From Centroberyx gerrardi (taxonomy: Eukaryota; Chordata; Actinopteri; Beryciformes; Berycidae), in NCBI RefSeq assembly GCF_048128805.1, contig NC_136002.1:28578162-28642161 (forward strand): 64,000 nt of DNA, written 5' to 3'. The position numbers and the translations under genes are program-made. This document shows positions 59,348 through 64,000 of the stretch, one piece after another (position 1 is the first letter of the stretch; each line of letters begins with the position of its first letter). The notes beneath the pieces are model-generated. The model worked only from the letters and a program-made list of their open reading frames with translations. It was not told where the DNA came from and did not search any database.

Positions 59348-61620
59348 TATATGCAAGTCTTGGAAGTGACTATGAATGGCGCAGCGGTTCCTTCCACTAG
59401 AATCTTATAGGTTTCATGCACAGAAATGGTGAGTGTGAGTATTGTCGGTGGAGCTGAAGCTGTGTAGGTGTGGTAAAAGTCAAAGGGGAGTGGCAGGACT
59501 GAAGGTGTATGTTTCCTTGGTTACACTCCTCCCTCTCCCCAGAGAGAAACCCCTGTTGTTTGCCTGAGGACAGTTTTCCCTATGTGTTGCAGGAAGTTAC
59601 AGCACGCTTAAAGAGAAAACACTAAGTGATTTGATTTCATGCAAAAGACTGCTAGGAAGCACAGCTTGAAATACATGAGATGCATCTTTTGTTTGTATTG
59701 TCTCAAGATCTGGAGAGATTTCAGCTTGATGGGAAAAGATAACAAAAACTCCCCTTTACTCGCTTTTGAATGATTTGTATTGCAATAGTTGTATAGCATG
59801 TTCTCAATTTTGGAGCTGTTTTACGTTAGTTATTGGTGTTCATGTTCTACTGTATAATACATGTTTTGATACCAAATAATTTATCAGCTCAATATGGTTT
59901 GAATGTATAAACTGTCGTTTCACTGACATTTTATATAGCCTACTGCTTTGGCAATATTGTTTCTGATGAACAGTCAATAAACTTGCCAATAAATAATGCC
60001 AATAAAGTTAGTTACAGTTTAAGTTAGAGTTGGAATTGAATTGAAGTGGTTAACTGTAAGTTTACATGAGTTTGTCTCTTGTACCTCAATACTACTGTAT
60101 TTTTCTGATTTTCTGCTGTACCAGTACCAAAATGTCTCATGTGCATGAATGCACAATAACTCATGTGTAATCGTATATCAAAACATGAGTGAACAGATTA
60201 AGGGTTACGATTCATTTAATATAATTTATTTAATTTTACTCAGGACTCCCACTGTAGTTAAGACTGGTCAACACGTTGACATAAGATGTAAAAAGGTGCA
60301 ATGAAATATTTTCCCTAAATCAGTAAGACTAATAATTATCATTAATAATTATAATTACAATATCAAGCAAAAATAATTAGGGTTATCGTTTCAAGCCTTA
60401 CTGTATAGCACTCCTCGTGTGTATTGAAATATAAATCATCTCATGTATCAGCCTTTATTCAGTCCTCACATCTATTCAGGTTACAGTCAAACTGCTTGCT
60501 TTCATCAATGAATCATTACATTTGGCCCTCATACTGTGCTTACACTATGTTGAGTGTGGTTGTCATTTAGTTTCTGTTATTCAAGTCAGTTGTGTATAGC
60601 TTGATCTTGCACCTTGATCTAACAGTGTTAAGGTGTTTTAGGCAGGATTTTTTCTTAAGGTTTGAGAGGCCTACAGTTCATTCAGCTTCCTGTGCTTCCC
60701 AGTGTTATCCTGACATGCTGTATCAGAAGGTATACAGGAAGATCTTAAGGGTTAAAGTTTGTGTGTATTTAAAGAGAGAGAAAAACAAGTTTGGTGTGTT
60801 GTGTTATTGTGGTGATGAGAGGTTTAAAGTCTATGTTTAATATTATTGAGAGATGTGTATGTAAATAAATGGGAGTCATTAGTTGTTGTTCTTGAGATTG
60901 AAAAGCACAGTGGGATCTGTACACACGCTGAAATAGGGGTGAGTGCTTACTGTACACACTTGTTGAAGGAGTGGCTAACTCCTGCAGCATTTGTTTCCAT
61001 CTAGCATACGGCTGCACAATTCATTTAAAAAATATCAAAATTGTTGTATTGACAGCTACAGTAAGAAGCTGCAAACTGATTCTTAGAGGGAAAGGAGTGT
61101 CAGATAGCCAGGAAACACATCAAGTCACATGTTGGACAAAATCCTGCATCAAGTCATTTTATTCAAACTGAGGCAATTCTAAGGATAAATATCTAATCCG
61201 TGAACATTTTATAGGAGCTGAAAAATATTTATTAAAATAAAGCTATCTATATGTAATATTATCTTATATTACATTATTTTATTTCATTGCTTTGTTAAAT
61301 ACTCAGTTCTGATTGGCCAAAGAAAGCATCCTGAGGTCTGTTACTTCTGAGTAACAGAACCGTTTCACATCTAATCGTATCACTCTGCTCCATGTTGTTG
61401 ATTTGTAATTAACTAGCGCCACCTTGTGGCACAAACAGGTTACTGCAGAGAAACACGTGGTTGACTGAGATTAGAAGCATGGAAGACTTCCAGTCACTTT
61501 TAATTTCTCCACAGAATGAAACTTTTGTGACTTTCTTTACAAATGAGTGAATGTCTAAACTCTGATGATCACAGTTTTCCACAGCTACACATCACATACA
61601 TCCAGTGCAAAAATGTTGCT
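59348..61620. other. Intergenic region upstream of trpv
   Basis: AT-rich sequence with scattered short open frames that show no family resemblance and no convincing splice sites. It must contain the trpv 5' UTR and promoter, but no distinct core promoter motif was recognised. Confidence 0.4.
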
Positions 61621-61700
61621 GTCAGAAGTGGGATTCGAACCCACGCCTCCAGGGGAGACTGCGACCTGAACGCCAGCAGCCGCCTAATCGTCTGTTCTAT
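61621..61700 (-). pseudogene. tRNA-Leu(CAG)-derived fragment, 5' half degenerate
   Basis: On the minus strand the 3' ~55 bases match a eukaryotic tRNA-Leu: anticodon loop TTCAGGT, then the CGCAGTCTCCCCTGGAGGCG variable-arm region, the B box GGTTCGAATCC and the acceptor end TTCTGAC. The 5' half does not: no GTCAGGA acceptor strand and no TRGCNNAGTGG A box are found, and an extra G disrupts the anticodon stem. It is most likely a tRNA pseudogene or the head of a retroposon, not a working tRNA. Confidence 0.65.
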
Positions 61701-61729
61701 GCGAGTCGCTCGCCCTATCACAGGCCTGG

Positions 61730-61943
61730 AATGTTGGAGAATGTTGGACCTGGAGCCAATCAGCGCCCCGAAATGTTGGACAATGTTGGAGAATGTTGGA
61801 CGCTGAGCCAATCGTTGCCGGTGAATGTTGGAGCCCTCTCCAATATTCAGCGGCAACTATCGCCATCGCAAGGTGGAAAGAAGAACTACAAAGTGCCCTC
61901 CTCATCATCGGACGTCGCTTTTATCTCGTTTTTGCCAGATTAG
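61730..61943 (+). promoter_or_regulatory. Promoter-like region with paired CCAAT boxes and probable first exon
   Basis: Six copies of AATGTTGGA lie between 61730 and 61832. Two GAGCCAATC sites (CCAAT at 61756-61760 and 61808-61812) are 52 bases apart, as in NF-Y-dependent promoters. A GGACGTCG word lies near 61908. A good donor, TAG|GTGAGTG, ends a probable non-coding exon at 61943. This suits the start of the plus-strand gene to the right. Confidence 0.45.
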
Positions 61944-62000
61944 GTGAGTGGTTTTATTTTTCGAGTGATTTCAAGAGTGCTCCGTCATTAATTCTAGATT

Positions 62001-62325
62001 GCTTGATAAGTACAGTTAGCTAGCTATATTTACTGTAGATTACGTCGATCACAAAAAGTGATTTTTCTTTTTGATGATCAACGTGTTAGCTTGATAAGTA
62101 ACGTTACAGTTAGCTAGCTATATTTACTGTAAACTACATCGATCACAAAAAGTGATTTTTCTTTCTGATGATCAACGTGTTAGCTTGATAAGTACAGTTA
62201 GCTAGCTATATTTACTGTAAATTACATTTGTTCCTTTAGCAGATGCTACGATTGCATTTTTAAGTAGTAGATCACAAAAAGTGCTATTTCTTTCTTATGA
62301 TCAACATGTTAGCTATTGACTGTGC
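62001..62325. repeat. ~90-bp tandem repeat, three copies
   Basis: Copies start at 62001, 62089 and 62183 (GCTTGATAAGTA...). Each contains CAGTTAGCTAGCTATATTTA, then CACAAAAAGTGATTTTTCTT and GATGATCAACGTGTTAGC. The third copy carries an insertion of about 40 bases (62222-62268). In the first intron of the right-hand gene. Confidence 0.85.
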
Positions 62326-62676
62326 CAGTGTTTTTAAGTTGTCAGGGAAGTGAGAATGCGAAAAGATCAAATTGTCTGAAATCAGCCGGTTCTAGCAATT
62401 AATGCCCTTAGACTGAGACCTCCTCCCTAACTTTGAAAAGCAGTTTATTTTGTAATTTCATGAGGTGTGATGAAACATGATTGAGTATACAAACATGATG
62501 GAAATAGATGTATTTTTACTCAGGATTTTATTTGAACATATAAAAATACGCCTATGTGTTGTAGTAAGTAAGTCACATCATAAACTATCTTTGTCTGTTA
62601 TGTGTATTTTAAAAATAGGCTACTAATGCTTCAATGATACAAAACATTCAGAATTAAATTCATGTACTTAAAGGAA

Positions 62677-63803
62677 ATGTCATCCAAGTCGCACAAGGCC
62701 ATGTCAGAGTCAGAGTGGATGTCTCGCCTGAGAAAATTTGCCAGCACCGGCGTCTGGCCTGCAAATGAGGGCAACAGACCAGCTCCTCGGCAGAAGAAGT
62801 GGCACGAGCTGTATCAAAGGGTATGAGGGTTTACTTGACAAAATACACATTAATAAATACGAAATCAAATTTCAGTTCATACACCAATGAAAAGCAGTTC
62901 AGGAATAATTTGTGTATTAGATTGTGCTTTTAATAATAAAAAGAAAAGCTGCACTAAAGAGTCCCTGTCCTATGTCCGAATGTGCCATTACTGTTAAATT
63001 AATCGCACATACAAACAGTCTGCTGATGATGTGCAAAAACTATTACAGATTGAGAAATGTCCGATGCAGTCCCGTGGTCAGACTACCTTGCTGGAAGGGG
63101 TGCAGAAGTGCATGTGTGGATTTCACACTCAGAAGGTAACACCAATCAAATAAAGAAGCAGCAATTAAAAAATAAATAAACAGACCTATTTGTATATATG
63201 TTGTATATTATCTCTGTCTTCATTAATTAATATCTGCTGTACAAGTCCTGTTGTACTTCTTTTCTTCGTTGTCTTAAGCAGTCTGCAGCCACTGGACCGG
63301 AGCAGGGAGCGCTGGGGCAGAGTCGGCCTCAGGTGTCAGCCACCTCAAGTCCTGCACCAAGGACTGCATTGAATTTATCGATGGTAAATGGAAAATTAAT
63401 ATGCTGATTATTTAGATTAAGTTCCAAACATTCAAATTTATTTAAATACAAGTATCCCAACACAATATTATTACAATATTATTACAATACAATTACGTCC
63501 TTTCAGTGCTTTACACTGAATTTCTGCCTTTTCATGTCTTTTGTTGTCTTCTTCAGTTTACCAAGCCAAGATTTGGTGGCTCTCACATTCTTGCTGCCAA
63601 GCCAAATCTCAGTGTGGCAAGGAAAGTATCCCAGGTAAATAAAAATGAAGTAACAACGGTTTTAATTGACAAAATTAATACACGTTAACTCCAGTAACTC
63701 ACGGTGAATGCTTTTACAGACACGAGACCCTGTCACTCCAGCCCCAGTCACCAACCCCAATGCAGCAGTGGCCAGTTCCTCTCCATCATGCACCACTGTC
63801 TCA
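62677..63803 (+). CDS. Unrecognised multi-exon gene, partial (continues beyond window)
   Basis: Five coding exons: 62677-62820, 63049-63135, 63279-63383, 63557-63634 and 63720-63803, giving 166 codons. Every exon is a multiple of three and every junction is phase 0, with GT donors and AG acceptors. The N-terminal exon is basic and begins MSSKSHKAMSESEWMSRLRK, with KKWHELYQR at its end. Exon 2 has C52 and a C-M-C-G-F-H group (69-74), possibly metal-binding. Exons 3-5 are rich in Ser, Pro, Ala and Thr, with a conserved-looking FTKPRFGGSHILAAKPN stretch. An in-frame ATG at 62662 could be the start, but the one at 62677 has a better context (G at -3). The acceptor of the first coding exon is probably at 62651. 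I do not recognise the family. It could be a lineage-specific gene or a domesticated or decayed transposon gene. Confidence 0.55.
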
Positions 63804-63838
63804 GTAAGTAAAAGCATTACCCATATTTTATTCAGTAA

Positions 63839-63872
63839 AGCCCCCCCCCCCCCACACACACACACACACATA
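63839..63872. repeat. Poly-C and (CA)n run
   Basis: A run of C residues followed by CA dinucleotides in the intron after the last visible exon of the right-hand gene. Confidence 0.85.
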
Positions 63873-64000
63873 AAGAAGAACAAACTAATTGGAAAATTAT
63901 GCTGGAAAGCCGTATTTCAATGTAGCAAATAGAGCTCTTGTATGAAATGAGATATCATGAGTTAAAATTGATTATGTTTACAAAGACAATATAATCCGCA

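Noticed and set aside
59348..59356. In-frame extension of the trpv first exon upstream of the ATG at 59347
   Set aside because: The extension would need a TTG start; ATG at 59347 is the first conventional start.
61621..61700. Functional tRNA-Leu gene
   Set aside because: The 5' acceptor strand and A box are missing and the anticodon stem is disturbed, so only a derived fragment is claimed.
61605..61943. 112-codon plus-strand frame over the tRNA relic and promoter-like repeats
   Set aside because: It translates the tRNA complement and the AATGTTGGA repeats and stops exactly at the donor; it does not join in frame to the next exon as an obvious protein.

Overview
The window is vertebrate, most likely teleost fish, nuclear DNA. 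It has compact multi-exon genes with GT-AG introns and many short TG/CA, GA and GATA microsatellites. It also has dense short DNA transposons (MITEs with 8-bp hAT-type duplications, a Tc1 relic), tRNA-derived SINEs and LINE tails of the kinds common in fish. No bacterial-style operons, CRISPR arrays or viral genomes were seen.

Layout. (1) 208-13463, minus strand: the first nine coding exons of a galnt17-like polypeptide N-acetylgalactosaminyltransferase (501 codons visible); the rest of its lectin domain lies beyond the left edge. Its introns hold a ~0.9 kb pyrimidine-rich block and GC-rich, possibly regulatory stretches. (2) 13464-26905: intergenic, with SINEs, MITEs, a deleted Tc1 element, a LINE remnant and a diverged ~119-bp tandem repeat. 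(3) 26906-39409, plus: a complete flotillin-2 gene, 11 coding exons, 428 aa. (4) 44663-46911, plus: fam222b, two coding exons, 710 aa, with a large glutamine-rich region. (5) 51407-59347, minus: a complete TRPV1/TRPV2-type cation channel gene, 15 coding exons, 770 aa, with one GC-AG intron and three copies of one MITE family in or beside it. (6) From about 61.73 kb, plus: a probable promoter, a likely non-coding first exon, then five consecutive coding exons that all begin and end in phase 0, of a gene I do not recognise, running off the right edge.

The genes do not form one pathway. GALNT17 acts in the Golgi on O-glycans, flotillin-2 scaffolds membrane microdomains, FAM222B is a poorly characterised protein and TRPV1/2 is a heat- and ligand-gated cation channel. 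The flot2-fam222b pair matches the linkage I recall from human chromosome 17. All splice models were built by reading consensus sites and checking that the reading frame is kept; no expression evidence was available.
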